Source: Algoriphagus sanaruensis (lineage in GTDB: Bacteria; Bacteroidota; Bacteroidia; Cytophagales; Cyclobacteriaceae). Taken from it: DNA of 64,000 nt. A program made the translations under genes and the position numbers. Position 1 is the first letter of the stretch, and each line of letters starts with the position of its first letter. The stretch lies in assembly GCF_001593605.1 (NCBI RefSeq), contig NZ_CP012836.1, forward strand, positions 1,364,001 to 1,428,000, read 5' to 3'. Under the pieces are notes generated by a model that was not told the DNA's origin, ran no database searches, and was given only the letters and a program-made list of their open reading frames with translations. This document shows, one piece after another, positions 40,992 to 49,402 of this stretch.

Positions 40992-43661
40992 GTGGATACA
41001 ATCACTCCAGTTGAATTCTTCTGGAAAAGGGTCTTTTTTGCCCTGACATGGGTTGGTTTTTTCCTTGGGTTTATTCCTAATCTTCAAGCGCAACAAGAGC
41101 CGGATGGGGAGGCTTTATTGACTTTTTCACATCCTTCGATCGGACAATATTATGTTAATGCCGTCTTTTTTGGAGATGTGGCGTATTTGCCCTTAGGGGA
41201 GTTTTTAAGTTTAGCTGAAATCCCCTACGAGCAAACCGAAAATAAATTGGGTTTACAGGGTGCCTACCCAAGCCCGAAAGAAATTTGGAAAATTGATCCT
41301 GTGGCAGGTTTTATTTGGATCAATGGGGTGTCTGAACCCCTTCCTGCAGATAATTATTACTTGGGAGAACTTGATCTTTTTCTTCATCCCGATTATTTCA
41401 AACGAATCTTTGGGATAGAATTTACAGTCAATCCCTATGCCCTTTCGATGTCCTTGAAATCCGAGCGGCCACTCCCGATTGAAGAAAAAAAGAAACGTGA
41501 AGCGCTCCGAAGCCGATTGATGGCTCGAGGAGGTCCACAAGAGGAAGTACCGATGGCCTTGCCTCGAGACCGGGCGATTTTAGGTCTGGGTATGATTGAC
41601 TATGCCTTAAACCTCGACCAATCTCCATCAGGAAGCCTTGCCTCCTTTCAGGTTCGAGGTGGTGGAGAGTTTTTGGGTGGTGATATTCAAGGATCTTACA
41701 CGGGTTCTGCTGATAAAGAAGGACTGGAAGGACAGTTTTCCGGACTTCGTTGGAGGTATGTATTGCCTGGAGGATTGAAGCCCAATAAAAACGTGCTTTT
41801 AAGCAGCATTACTCTTGGGCAAATAAATACTACAAGTACGGCGAATGGGGTTTCTTTGAACGGATTTTCATTGAGCAATAATCCAGTGATCCCAAGGCAA
41901 GAATTGGATGTCTTTGTGGTCGATGGCTACACCGAGCGGGATTCAGAAGTTGAGTTGTTGATTGGGGGGCAGTTGGTCGACTTTATGCGGGCGGATGATG
42001 TTGGCTATTATCGCTTCAACGCTCCGGTGACCTATGGAACAGTTCGTTTAACTCTACGAATTTATACTCCCCAAGGGGAAGTAATTATTCAGGATCGTCA
42101 ATTGCAGATCCCTTTTTCCTTTTTACCTAAAGGATTTGTAGCCTACAATATCCAAGGAGGACGTTTGCAAACAGCACCGGACTCCTTAGGGTCTGATTTA
42201 ATTGGCCATGCTGATTTGGCAATCGGTTTGAGTAACTCCATGACGGTTCGGGCCGGATTGGATTATGGGGATTATTTTGGATTAAGTAAGCGAAATACCT
42301 CATTCGGACTTTCTACCCGATTGTTTCAGCAATATTTATTCAATATTGACTATTTGCCTGAGCAATTTTACCGCGCTAATGCAAGCGTCTTTTACGCGAA
42401 CAACATCAATATTAGCGTACAAGCCACTGAATACCTGACTCTGCCCAATGAAGAGAATGCAAGTAGTCAGCCCATCAGAGATGCCAACCTAAATTTGTTT
42501 ATCCCATTTAAGCTTTTTGGGAGGTTTTCAGGAATTCGTTTTGGTGGGGAAAAGCAATGGCTTCTTGATGGCTATAAAGGAAATCTGCAATCTGATTTTA
42601 ATGTTCAGATTGGCAAATTGGCAGCTCGTTTTAATTACCGAGCTCAGCTTTTAGGAAGTGGAGTGGGAGATGATCTTTCTTCAGAATTTGCCCCGGGGGT
42701 GTTGACCGGTTCATTTACCTATTCGCTTCCAAGAAGTCCAAGCTTGCCGGTGTTTGTGAAAGGGATGTTTATTCGATCGCAAATCAGGTACAATACTGCA
42801 TCTTCTGAATTGACCAATTTGAACCTCCAACTTTCTCAAACTTTATTCAAACTGGGGAGATTGACCATGGCTTATGATCGGGATTTGGTGAATGGTGCCG
42901 GACAATTTCAGGTCGGATTTTTATATGATTTCCGATTCTTCCGGTCTTCTTCTCAATTCTCAACTCGTAAAGGAGATTATTCCGCGAGACAGAGCTTTAG
43001 TGGCTCCATAGGAATTGACCCCATTTCAGGTGCATTATTACCTTCCAATCGTGATCAAGTTTCCCGCTCAGGTGTTTCTGTGAGAATGTTTATTGATCAG
43101 AATGAAAATGGCAAGTTTGATAAGGGCGAAGAAATTGTTCCTGCGAAAGCTGTTCGGTTGGATAAATCTGGAAATATGCTGTTGGGTTCGGATGGAGTTC
43201 TTCGAATTACCCAATTGCAAAGTTATTGGACCTATGCCTTGGAGATTGATACCCAAGCCTTACCTGATCCTACCTTGGCTCCAAAAGAAAAGAAGTTTGG
43301 ATTTGTTGCAGAACCTAATCGATTTAAGGTTATTGATATCCCACTCTATCGAACAGGGATTATTGAAGGCTTTGTCCTGATCAATCAGGCAAGTGGGGAG
43401 CAAGGAGTTGGAGGTCTTCGATTATTGTTAACCAAAAAATCGACGGGTGAATTGATTGAAACAATCAGAACCTTTGCGGATGGATCTTATTATGCATTTG
43501 GATTGCTTCCAGGAGAATATCGTCTGACTATCGATCCCAAACAGCTAGAGTTTTTGAATGCAAATGCAGAAAAAGATTTCTTGGAGTTTGAAATCAAACC
43601 ACTCGTAGATGGAGATTATTTGGAAAACTTAAATTTCAAACTCCGCAAAAGAGATTTGTAA
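40992..43661 (+). CDS. Usher-like outer-membrane protein with SdrD-B-like and carboxypeptidase-regulatory-like C-terminal modules
   Basis: 889 residues from GTG 40992 (no ATG fits); signal peptide ends near NLQAQQ. Residues about 35-160 are an N-terminal periplasmic domain (LPLGEFLSLAEIPYE, then a short charged linker with PIEEKKKREAL). From about 195 alternating beta strands fit a large barrel. Residues about 310-380 (DVFVVDGYTERDSEVELLIGG..., ending IPFSFLPKG) resemble the middle/plug region of FimD-type ushers. Barrel strands continue to about 690, then FIDQNENGKFDKGEE (about 700-715, SdrD-B-like, possible Ca site) and a carboxypeptidase-regulatory-like domain (from about 789). It would replace the two usual usher C-terminal domains. 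The family is inferred from gene order and these features. Confidence 0.72.
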   Translation: MDTITPVEFFWKRVFFALTWVGFFLGFIPNLQAQQEPDGEALLTFSHPSIGQYYVNAVFFGDVAYLPLGEFLSLAEIPYEQTENKLGLQGAYPSPKEIWKIDPVAGFIWINGVSEPLPADNYYLGELDLFLHPDYFKRIFGIEFTVNPYALSMSLKSERPLPIEEKKKREALRSRLMARGGPQEEVPMALPRDRAILGLGMIDYALNLDQSPSGSLASFQVRGGGEFLGGDIQGSYTGSADKEGLEGQFSGLRWRYVLPGGLKPNKNVLLSSITLGQINTTSTANGVSLNGFSLSNNPVIPRQELDVFVVDGYTERDSEVELLIGGQLVDFMRADDVGYYRFNAPVTYGTVRLTLRIYTPQGEVIIQDRQLQIPFSFLPKGFVAYNIQGGRLQTAPDSLGSDLIGHADLAIGLSNSMTVRAGLDYGDYFGLSKRNTSFGLSTRLFQQYLFNIDYLPEQFYRANASVFYANNINISVQATEYLTLPNEENASSQPIRDANLNLFIPFKLFGRFSGIRFGGEKQWLLDGYKGNLQSDFNVQIGKLAARFNYRAQLLGSGVGDDLSSEFAPGVLTGSFTYSLPRSPSLPVFVKGMFIRSQIRYNTASSELTNLNLQLSQTLFKLGRLTMAYDRDLVNGAGQFQVGFLYDFRFFRSSSQFSTRKGDYSARQSFSGSIGIDPISGALLPSNRDQVSRSGVSVRMFIDQNENGKFDKGEEIVPAKAVRLDKSGNMLLGSDGVLRITQLQSYWTYALEIDTQALPDPTLAPKEKKFGFVAEPNRFKVIDIPLYRTGIIEGFVLINQASGEQGVGGLRLLLTKKSTGELIETIRTFADGSYYAFGLLPGEYRLTIDPKQLEFLNANAEKDFLEFEIKPLVDGDYLENLNFKLRKRDL

Positions 43662-43725
43662 TTGAACTTTATTGAGCCAGAAAAAATTACATTACTATAT
43701 TTATTGAAATTAAAATGTCGCCAAT

Positions 43726-43944
43726 ATGAAAGCTTTACAAAAAAACATGGGGAAAGTGGATACAGGGATTAGACTCACTTTGGCGGTTGTTCTATTTATC
43801 CTGTTTTTCACCAATGCTGTTTCAGGTACAATTGGTTTTATCGATCTCGGGATAGCGGTTTTATTCACTGTCACCTCTTTTGTTGGTTTTTGTCCCCTAT
43901 ATCGATTAGTTGGATTTAAAACTTGCCCAACGAAAAGAATCTAA
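43726..43944 (+). CDS. DUF2892 small membrane protein
   Basis: 72 residues with two membrane helices (TLAVVLFILFFTNAV and IAVLFTVTSFVGFCPLY). N-terminal KNMGKVDTGIRL and C-terminal CPLYRLVGFKTC match the DUF2892/YgaP-like inner-membrane family, with the paired cysteines conserved. Function unknown, sometimes linked to rhodanese proteins. The stop overlaps the convergent DUF2807 gene by four bases. Gap to the usher-like gene is 64 bases; it is probably not part of that system. Confidence 0.9.
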   Translation: MKALQKNMGKVDTGIRLTLAVVLFILFFTNAVSGTIGFIDLGIAVLFTVTSFVGFCPLYRLVGFKTCPTKRI

Positions 43945-44666
43945 TCCTCCTCTTTTTTTCTGATCACTTTTCCTATTCCATTTATTTCATTTTTGATGAT
44001 TTCGGGGCTTCCCAAGTAGCTGACTGTACCTATTCCGTTTACTTCCAGTGATAGTATTTCAGTGCTGTGAATGGCTACTTTGCCAATCCCTTCACTGATT
44101 AATTCTACATTTTCTGAAACCAATTCTTCAGCATTTATATTTCCCATTCCGGTATTTTGAAGTTTGAGATAGGTGCTTTTCCCTTCAAGAGTAACATTTC
44201 CCAGCATGTTGAATTCAGCATCTATTTTTTCAGCTTCTAAAGCGAGCTGGATATTTCCGACTCCATCACCTCGGATAGTGATGACCTCTCCTTTAAGAGT
44301 TGATTCGGTTTTCACATTCCCAACGCCCTCAAATTGCAGTAATTCCAGTTCTTTGACAGTAATGAAGACTTCCAATTCTTGTTTCTCAAAAAAATCAGTT
44401 CCGTTTTTTTCTAGCCTTATTTCCAGTTCCGAACCATTGGTAATTACTTCTATATCTTCCAGATCATGTTCATTTCCCTCAATGACCAATTTTTCATCGT
44501 CTCCATAAGCGAGATGGAAATTCATAATCCCAGAAAGTTTAATCCGAGAAATCCCTGATAATTCTTGTTCGTCTCGAAGGGTTTCGGTGTATGTTTTATT
44601 GAATTCTAATCGACAGGATGAAAGGATTAGAGAGGGGATAATGAGGTAGAAAATGTAGCTTTTCAT
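43941..44666 (-). CDS. DUF2807 (head GIN) lipoprotein
   Basis: 241 residues. Lipobox LILSSC. A DUF2807 beta-helix made of about 20-residue repeats, each with a G-x-G turn: EGVGNVKTE, DGVGNIQLA, LGNVTLEG, GMGNINAEE, EGIGKVAIH, NGIGTVSYLG, NGIGKVIRK. Typical of outer-membrane-anchored putative adhesins in Bacteroidetes, often regulated with envelope stress genes. Function unproven. Upstream gap contains the tRNA-Ser and its terminator. Confidence 0.88.
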   Translation of the reverse strand: MKSYIFYLIIPSLILSSCRLEFNKTYTETLRDEQELSGISRIKLSGIMNFHLAYGDDEKLVIEGNEHDLEDIEVITNGSELEIRLEKNGTDFFEKQELEVFITVKELELLQFEGVGNVKTESTLKGEVITIRGDGVGNIQLALEAEKIDAEFNMLGNVTLEGKSTYLKLQNTGMGNINAEELVSENVELISEGIGKVAIHSTEILSLEVNGIGTVSYLGSPEIIKNEINGIGKVIRKKEED

Positions 44667-44744
44667 AGTAAATAGTCAAGTTTAGAAAATTAGAAACTAG
44701 GTTAAGTTTCCTAGTTCATCTCTGAATTTAAAAAAATCCAAGCA

Positions 44745-44776
44745 TAAAAAAAGTCAGCCTAGAAGCTAGACTGACT
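44745..44776 (-). terminator. Intrinsic terminator of tRNA-Ser
   Basis: On the minus strand AGTCAGTCTAG pairs with CTAGGCTGACT (one G-T pair, 3-base loop; plus 44766-44776 and 44752-44762), followed by seven T (plus 44745-44751). Lies 8 bases past the tRNA. Confidence 0.9.
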
Positions 44777-44783
44777 TATGTTG

Positions 44784-44868
44784 CAGAGAGAGAGGGATTC
44801 GAACCCCCGGAACCTCACGGTTCAACGGTTTTCAAGACCGCCGCAATCGACCACTCTGCCATCTCTCT
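44784..44868 (-). tRNA. tRNA-Ser (anticodon UGA)
   Basis: 85 bases including the discriminator G. Acceptor stem AGAGAGA/TCTCTCT, anticodon loop CTTGAAA with anticodon TGA (plus 44832-44834), long class II variable arm, and T-arm GGGGGTTCGAATCCCTC. The last two CCA bases appear only as CA, so CCA is probably added enzymatically. Reads UCA and, with modification, other UCN codons. Confidence 0.95.
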
Positions 44869-44970
44869 ATTCTATGATCTTTGTCGATCGAGTGTGCAAA
44901 AGTATATTCTTTCCTTTTTTTTGGCAAGATTCAGAGCAGAATTTCTTTTAACTACCTGATTTATTTTGCC

Positions 44971-45948
44971 TTATTTTTCAAGATCCTCTTTATGAGCGAG
45001 TGCTTTTCGTCGATTTTCTCGTTCTCGTTGCTTTTCCTCTGCCAAGTCAAGACTAACATTGACCTCAAAGCATACCAAAACAATGACCGAGGTAAGGTAT
45101 AGCCAAAACATCAAGGCGATCAGAGTTCCAATTGAGCCATATAGTTTATTATAGCTTGCAAAATTTTCCAGATAATAGATAAAACCATAAAATCCTAAGG
45201 TGATCAAGAGGCCAGCAAGTTGAGCTCCCGTTGAAAAGAAATGCCATTTGTCATGAACAGCTGGGGCAAATCGAAAAATAAAGGCAGAGGTAACATAAAA
45301 CACGGTGAGTAAAATAAAGAACTTCACTGCGCTCAAGAGGAAAATCAAAAAATCACTATTGAACAAGTGCATCTCGTCAAGTCGGTTGATCCATAAATTA
45401 CTCAAGATCATGATGGTGCTGGCCGCTATAACTGTGATCACTAAGACGCTCACAATGCTGATTGCAATCATTCTTGTTTGAAAAAAAGTCCGGCTTTCCT
45501 TGGTTTTATAGACCGAATTGAAAGAGTCCATCATTGAAACCACCCCTTGCGTGGATGAAAACAAAGCAACCAAAAAACCGAATGAAAGAAGACTTTGGCG
45601 TGGCTTTGAAACAATATCCATCAGCGTAGTCTCAATATTTGAGTAAATGTCCGCGGGGATGATACTTTGAACAAAGTTTAGAATGTTCTGAGTGGTAACT
45701 ACCGGGAAAAAGTCCTGTAAATATGGAATGAGATTAAGCAAGAAAAGTAAAAAGGGAAACAGCGCAATCGTGTAACTAAATGCCATAGAGCCAGCTCTTT
45801 CGTTGATATCATCCTTTTTGAGCTGTTGGATAAAAATTCGGACGACGTCGTAGAGATTCTTGTCAGGATGTCCTAAATGGATTTTCTTTAATCTTCTCGC
45901 TTTAAGCTGAAACCGGATTCTCCACTTGAAGATTTTTTCTTTGACCAC
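44971..45948 (-). CDS. YihY/BrkB-family inner-membrane protein
   Basis: 325 residues, GTG start at 45948. Six membrane helices: MAFSYTIALFPFLLFLL, then SLLSFGFLVALFSSTQGV, VVSVLVITVIAAS region, FFILLTVFYVTSAFIF, LAGLLITLGFYGFIYYLE and GTLIALMFWLYLTSVIVLV. This is the YihY (once called RNase BN) family of unknown transport role. C-terminal charged tail. Six bases from the thioesterase gene upstream, so co-transcribed with it and mltG. Confidence 0.9.
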   Translation of the reverse strand: MVKEKIFKWRIRFQLKARRLKKIHLGHPDKNLYDVVRIFIQQLKKDDINERAGSMAFSYTIALFPFLLFLLNLIPYLQDFFPVVTTQNILNFVQSIIPADIYSNIETTLMDIVSKPRQSLLSFGFLVALFSSTQGVVSMMDSFNSVYKTKESRTFFQTRMIAISIVSVLVITVIAASTIMILSNLWINRLDEMHLFNSDFLIFLLSAVKFFILLTVFYVTSAFIFRFAPAVHDKWHFFSTGAQLAGLLITLGFYGFIYYLENFASYNKLYGSIGTLIALMFWLYLTSVIVLVCFEVNVSLDLAEEKQRERENRRKALAHKEDLEK

Positions 45949-45954
45949 GATGGA

Positions 45955-46362
45955 TTACTTAAAAAAGGGACGTAATAAAGCTAATAAATTTCCCGGTGGA
46001 CGGGTGGGTTGATGGGAGTCTTTTTTCAAAAATGCCAAGGTAGTCCAGCCTTCGGTGATCAATTCCCCGGCCTCATTAAATACCTGATATTCAAAATTGA
46101 TTCGAACACCAGGCAGTTCAGGGATCAACGTTTTGATGGTTAATAACTCGTCGTACTTTCCTGGCTTTAGATATCGAAAATGACTTTCCAACACTGGCAT
46201 CATCACCCCATTGTCCTCCATTTCTTTGTAAGAAAAACCCGCAGACCGCATTGCCTCAACCCGTGCTACCTCAAAATACATCGCGTAATTGCCATAATAG
46301 ACAAATCCCATTTGGTCTGTCTCAGCATATCTAACTCGGATTTGGGTCTCTGCTTGGAACAT
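45955..46362 (-). CDS. YbgC-like acyl-CoA thioesterase (4HBT)
   Basis: 135 residues, single hot-dog domain. Motif VRYAETDQMGFVYYGNYAMYFEVARVE carries the catalytic Asp of the 4-hydroxybenzoyl-CoA thioesterase/YbgC family. Hydrolyses acyl-CoA; the exact chain is unknown. Directly follows mltG (1-base gap) and precedes the BrkB gene. Confidence 0.92.
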   Translation of the reverse strand: MFQAETQIRVRYAETDQMGFVYYGNYAMYFEVARVEAMRSAGFSYKEMEDNGVMMPVLESHFRYLKPGKYDELLTIKTLIPELPGVRINFEYQVFNEAGELITEGWTTLAFLKKDSHQPTRPPGNLLALLRPFFK

Positions 46363-46363
46363 A

Positions 46364-47407
46364 TCAATAGATTTTCGCGGCGTTCAACGCAGCTTGATAC
46401 CTTTTCGCATTGTTGATGTGTTCGTTATAAGTCACAGCAAAAGCATGATATCCTGAAAAGTCCTCCTTGGCACAGAAGTACATGTACTTATGTTCTTCAG
46501 GATTCAAGACTGCATTTAGGGAGTTGATATCGGGAAGGTTAATTGGGCCTGGAGGTAGGCCAGTGTATTTGTAAGTATTGTACGGGCTATCGATTTCTTT
46601 ATGGACATTGAGGATTCTCTTGAGTGTAAAATCTCCAGTCGCATAGACTAGCGTGGGATCAGCCTGAAGAGCCATTCCTATTTTCATTCTATTCAAATAC
46701 ACTCCTGCGATTTTAGGACGTTCGTCCGCTTTTTGACTTTCAGCTTGAACAATGGAGGCAAGTGTACTGACTTCTTTTTGGGTCAGGCCTACTCGCTGTG
46801 CCTTTTGTTTTCGCTCCTCAGTCCAAAAAGACTGATATTCTCGATACATCCGGTCAAAGAGCCCTTCCGCACTTGTATTCCACCAAAGTTCATAGGTGTT
46901 GGGAATAAACATGCTCATGATGGTTTCTTCTTCAAAATCAAACTTCCGGATATACACAGAGTCTTGAAGCAGATTAAGAAATTGCTCTTTGGAGACCTCA
47001 AGATTTGCAGTGATCTTTTCTGCCAAATCCTCCTTGGTTCTGACATTGTTGAAAGTTACTTTAACAGGAACCTGGTTTCCAGAACGAAGCAATCGAACCA
47101 ACTGGATATTGCTCATTTTTGGATCGATTTTGTATAATCCTGGTTTCACATTATCCTGATAGCCTAGGGTCTTTGCCACAAAACTGAAGCTCAAAACGTC
47201 ATTGATTACCTTGTCCTGATAGAGTTGATCAGAAACGGTTTTAAAAACCGAGTTGCTTGGTATTTTTAGCATATAGGGTTGATCTCTCTCAGCTAGTGTG
47301 TTCGGGCTAAAGAAGACCTGATAAAAATAGAAAGTGAGAGAAATGGCCAAAACCGATCCTGATACGATCAGTACGAGAAGAAACTTTTTGCGCTTTTCGA
47401 GTTCCAT
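46364..47407 (-). CDS. mltG: Endolytic murein transglycosylase MltG
   Basis: 347 residues from ATG 47407 (MELEKRKKFLLV); the frame opens at a TTG nine bases up. N-terminal membrane helix, LysM-like part about 40-130, YceG catalytic domain with E in SIVQAESQKADERPKIAGVYLNR and QADPTLVYA, plus LPPGPINLPDINSLNAVLNP at the C-terminus. Cuts nascent peptidoglycan strands at the inner membrane. First gene of a three-gene run with thioesterase and BrkB. Confidence 0.95.
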   Translation of the reverse strand: MELEKRKKFLLVLIVSGSVLAISLTFYFYQVFFSPNTLAERDQPYMLKIPSNSVFKTVSDQLYQDKVINDVLSFSFVAKTLGYQDNVKPGLYKIDPKMSNIQLVRLLRSGNQVPVKVTFNNVRTKEDLAEKITANLEVSKEQFLNLLQDSVYIRKFDFEEETIMSMFIPNTYELWWNTSAEGLFDRMYREYQSFWTEERKQKAQRVGLTQKEVSTLASIVQAESQKADERPKIAGVYLNRMKIGMALQADPTLVYATGDFTLKRILNVHKEIDSPYNTYKYTGLPPGPINLPDINSLNAVLNPEEHKYMYFCAKEDFSGYHAFAVTYNEHINNAKRYQAALNAAKIY

Positions 47408-47581
47408 AAGCGACAAAAATAGAAAATTAATTTTTGGGGAAATTGGCGAGAGCTTGCAGAAATAAAATTTAACAGGGTAATCTTCGGTGTCTTTGTTGAT
47501 TTCATCCTTGAGCCAATTTTAATCTGCTGAAAAGAATTGCGTACTTGTTATTTATTTACCCAGATTATCCCTTAGGATTAA

Positions 47582-48013
47582 ATGTCCAATTCCAAAAACC
47601 CTATTATTCCTGTCACTTGTGCGATTATCATTCAAGGTGGTAAAGTTTTGCTTGCGAAGCGATCGGCATTGATGGATTTGGCAGGTAAGTGGGAGTTTCC
47701 GGGCGGCAAAATAGAGGAAGGGGAAAGTGGAGAAGAATGTCTATTGAGAGAAATTAAAGAGGAATTAGGAATTCAAGTTGAGCTTTTGGCCCCATTGTCT
47801 CCCGTCAATTTTTCTTATCCGACCAAAGTCATTCAATTAATTCCTTTTACTGCTCGTTGGGCTAGCGGTGAGCTCAGATTAGCTGAGCATGATCAGGTCG
47901 AATGGTATGACCAAAATCAGCTTAATTCTTTGGATTTAGCGCCTGCAGATATCCCAATTGTGCACGAATTACAAGAAAAATGGGTTAAGCTTGTAGGTCC
48001 AAATGAGAGTTAA
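47582..48013 (+). CDS. MutT-like Nudix hydrolase (8-oxo-dGTP diphosphatase type)
   Basis: 143 residues. Intact Nudix box GKWEFPGGKIEEGE...LLREIKEELGI (G-x5-E-x7-REUxEExGU). Short form without extra domains, as MutT/NudG. Removes oxidised nucleotides or CTP analogues. Stop lies 3 bases before the Sua5/YrdC gene. Contrast with the degenerate Nudix box of the regulator at 26249. Confidence 0.92.
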   Translation: MSNSKNPIIPVTCAIIIQGGKVLLAKRSALMDLAGKWEFPGGKIEEGESGEECLLREIKEELGIQVELLAPLSPVNFSYPTKVIQLIPFTARWASGELRLAEHDQVEWYDQNQLNSLDLAPADIPIVHELQEKWVKLVGPNES

Positions 48014-48016
48014 GTC

Positions 48017-48643
48017 ATGGCGGAATTTATCCGATTATATGAAGAAAATCCAGATCCTAGAAGAGTGCGTCAGATCGTGGAAATCCTCCGTAATGGAGGG
48101 GTGATAATTTATCCTACCGATACAGTTTACGGGATGGGATGTGATATTACCAATCAAAAGGCGGTTGAAAAGATTTGTAAGATCAAGGGCATAAACCCCA
48201 AAAAGCATAACTTTTCGTTTGTTTGTGCCGATTTATCCAACATTTCTCACTACACGCGAGTCATCACGAAGCCTGTATTTAAGATGATGAAAAAGGGTTT
48301 ACCTGGCCCATTTACCTTTATTTTGGAGGCAAGTTCTCAGGTACCTAAGATTTTGCACAGCAATAAAAAGACAGTCGGAATTCGAGTACCCAATCATCGC
48401 GTGCCTCAAGCAATTGTGGAGGAATTGGGGCAACCGATTTTATCTACATCAATTCGGGATGAAGATGAGATCATTGAATATAGCACTGACCCGGAATTGA
48501 TTTTTGAAAAATATCAAAACCTAGTGGATGTGGTGATAGATGGAGGATATGGTTCTAATGTGCCATCTACCATTCTTGATTGCACTGGAGATGATGTTGT
48601 CTTGGTAAGAGAAGGGCTAGGAGTTCTTGAAGATATCCTCTAA
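48017..48643 (+). CDS. L-threonylcarbamoyladenylate synthase (Sua5/YciO/YrdC)
   Basis: 208 residues, YrdC domain: GGVIIYPTDTVYGMGCDITN, KKHNFSFVCADLSNISHYT, KGLPGPFTFILEAS and a C-terminal STILDCTGDDVVLVREG. Makes threonylcarbamoyl-AMP for the t6A37 modification of ANN-decoding tRNAs. The KGINPKK motif differs from KRP in some Sua5 proteins, so it may be the YciO-like branch. Probably cotranscribed with the Nudix gene. Confidence 0.9.
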   Translation: MAEFIRLYEENPDPRRVRQIVEILRNGGVIIYPTDTVYGMGCDITNQKAVEKICKIKGINPKKHNFSFVCADLSNISHYTRVITKPVFKMMKKGLPGPFTFILEASSQVPKILHSNKKTVGIRVPNHRVPQAIVEELGQPILSTSIRDEDEIIEYSTDPELIFEKYQNLVDVVIDGGYGSNVPSTILDCTGDDVVLVREGLGVLEDIL

Positions 48644-48701
48644 AGTAAAAGTAGGATAAACCAAAACTGAATCTAACGCTAACTGAAAACGAAATTTCCC
48701 C

Positions 48702-49328
48702 TTGCGAATCGCGATTGACTTGCATTACCTCCCGACTCTTGAGTTCTTTTCAGCCATCTTGGATGCTGAGGAATTGATTTATTGCCCAAATGATCCTTAC
48801 CAAAGGCAGTCTTTCCTGAATAGAACCAAAATTAGATTGGCTAATAAAGTGGAAAGTCTTAGTGTACCGATACAAGGAAGGAGACCTCGTATTCCGATCA
48901 GTAAGGTAAAGGTTGATTTTTCTCAGAATTGGCAAGCGATTCATCTCCGAAGTATTCAGAGTGGCTACGGGAAAGCTCCATTTTTTGAATATTTCTACCC
49001 GTATTTTGAAGATGTGATTTCTGAGAAAAAAGAATTTCTCTGGGAGTATTCTGCAGAACTGCTGACAATCTGTCTGAGGATATTGAGGCTTCCTGTCAGG
49101 ATTGTCGAAGGGGATCCAAAAATAATTCAAGAGGATATTGTGGACATAAGAGGCCTTATTGAGCCTAAAACGCACTTTTCAACCCGGCAGTATTATTTTC
49201 CTGAGCCCTATTCTCAGGTTTTTGGCTTAGACTTTGACCCAAACTTAAGCATATTGGATCTGCTATTTTGCGCAGGACCAGAGGCCGGATTGATTTTAAG
49301 AAAGTCCCAAAAAAAGAGCGAACAATAA
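48702..49328 (+). CDS. WbqC-family protein
   Basis: 208 residues, starting at a TTG (48702) since no ATG or GTG is suitable. IAIDLHYLPTLEFFSAILDA, YQRQSFLNRTKI, and LSVPIQG / LTICLRIL motifs are those of WbqC, a family that is often linked to glycan or lipopolysaccharide gene clusters, with unsettled biochemistry. The gap to Sua5 is 58 bases. Precedes clpC. Confidence 0.85.
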   Translation: MRIAIDLHYLPTLEFFSAILDAEELIYCPNDPYQRQSFLNRTKIRLANKVESLSVPIQGRRPRIPISKVKVDFSQNWQAIHLRSIQSGYGKAPFFEYFYPYFEDVISEKKEFLWEYSAELLTICLRILRLPVRIVEGDPKIIQEDIVDIRGLIEPKTHFSTRQYYFPEPYSQVFGLDFDPNLSILDLLFCAGPEAGLILRKSQKKSEQ

Positions 49329-49402
49329 GCTTTGGAATTGTGTTTTTAAAACAATTTAGGTAACATAGATACAGATTTACCAGCTATTCAGAAAGGATTT
49401 AA

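Noticed and set aside
44881..45102. Plus-strand open frame beside tRNA-Ser
   Set aside because: Overlaps the end of the BrkB gene antisense and has no features of its own.
46733..47137. 134-codon plus-strand open frame
   Set aside because: Antisense to mltG, whose catalytic motifs are intact.
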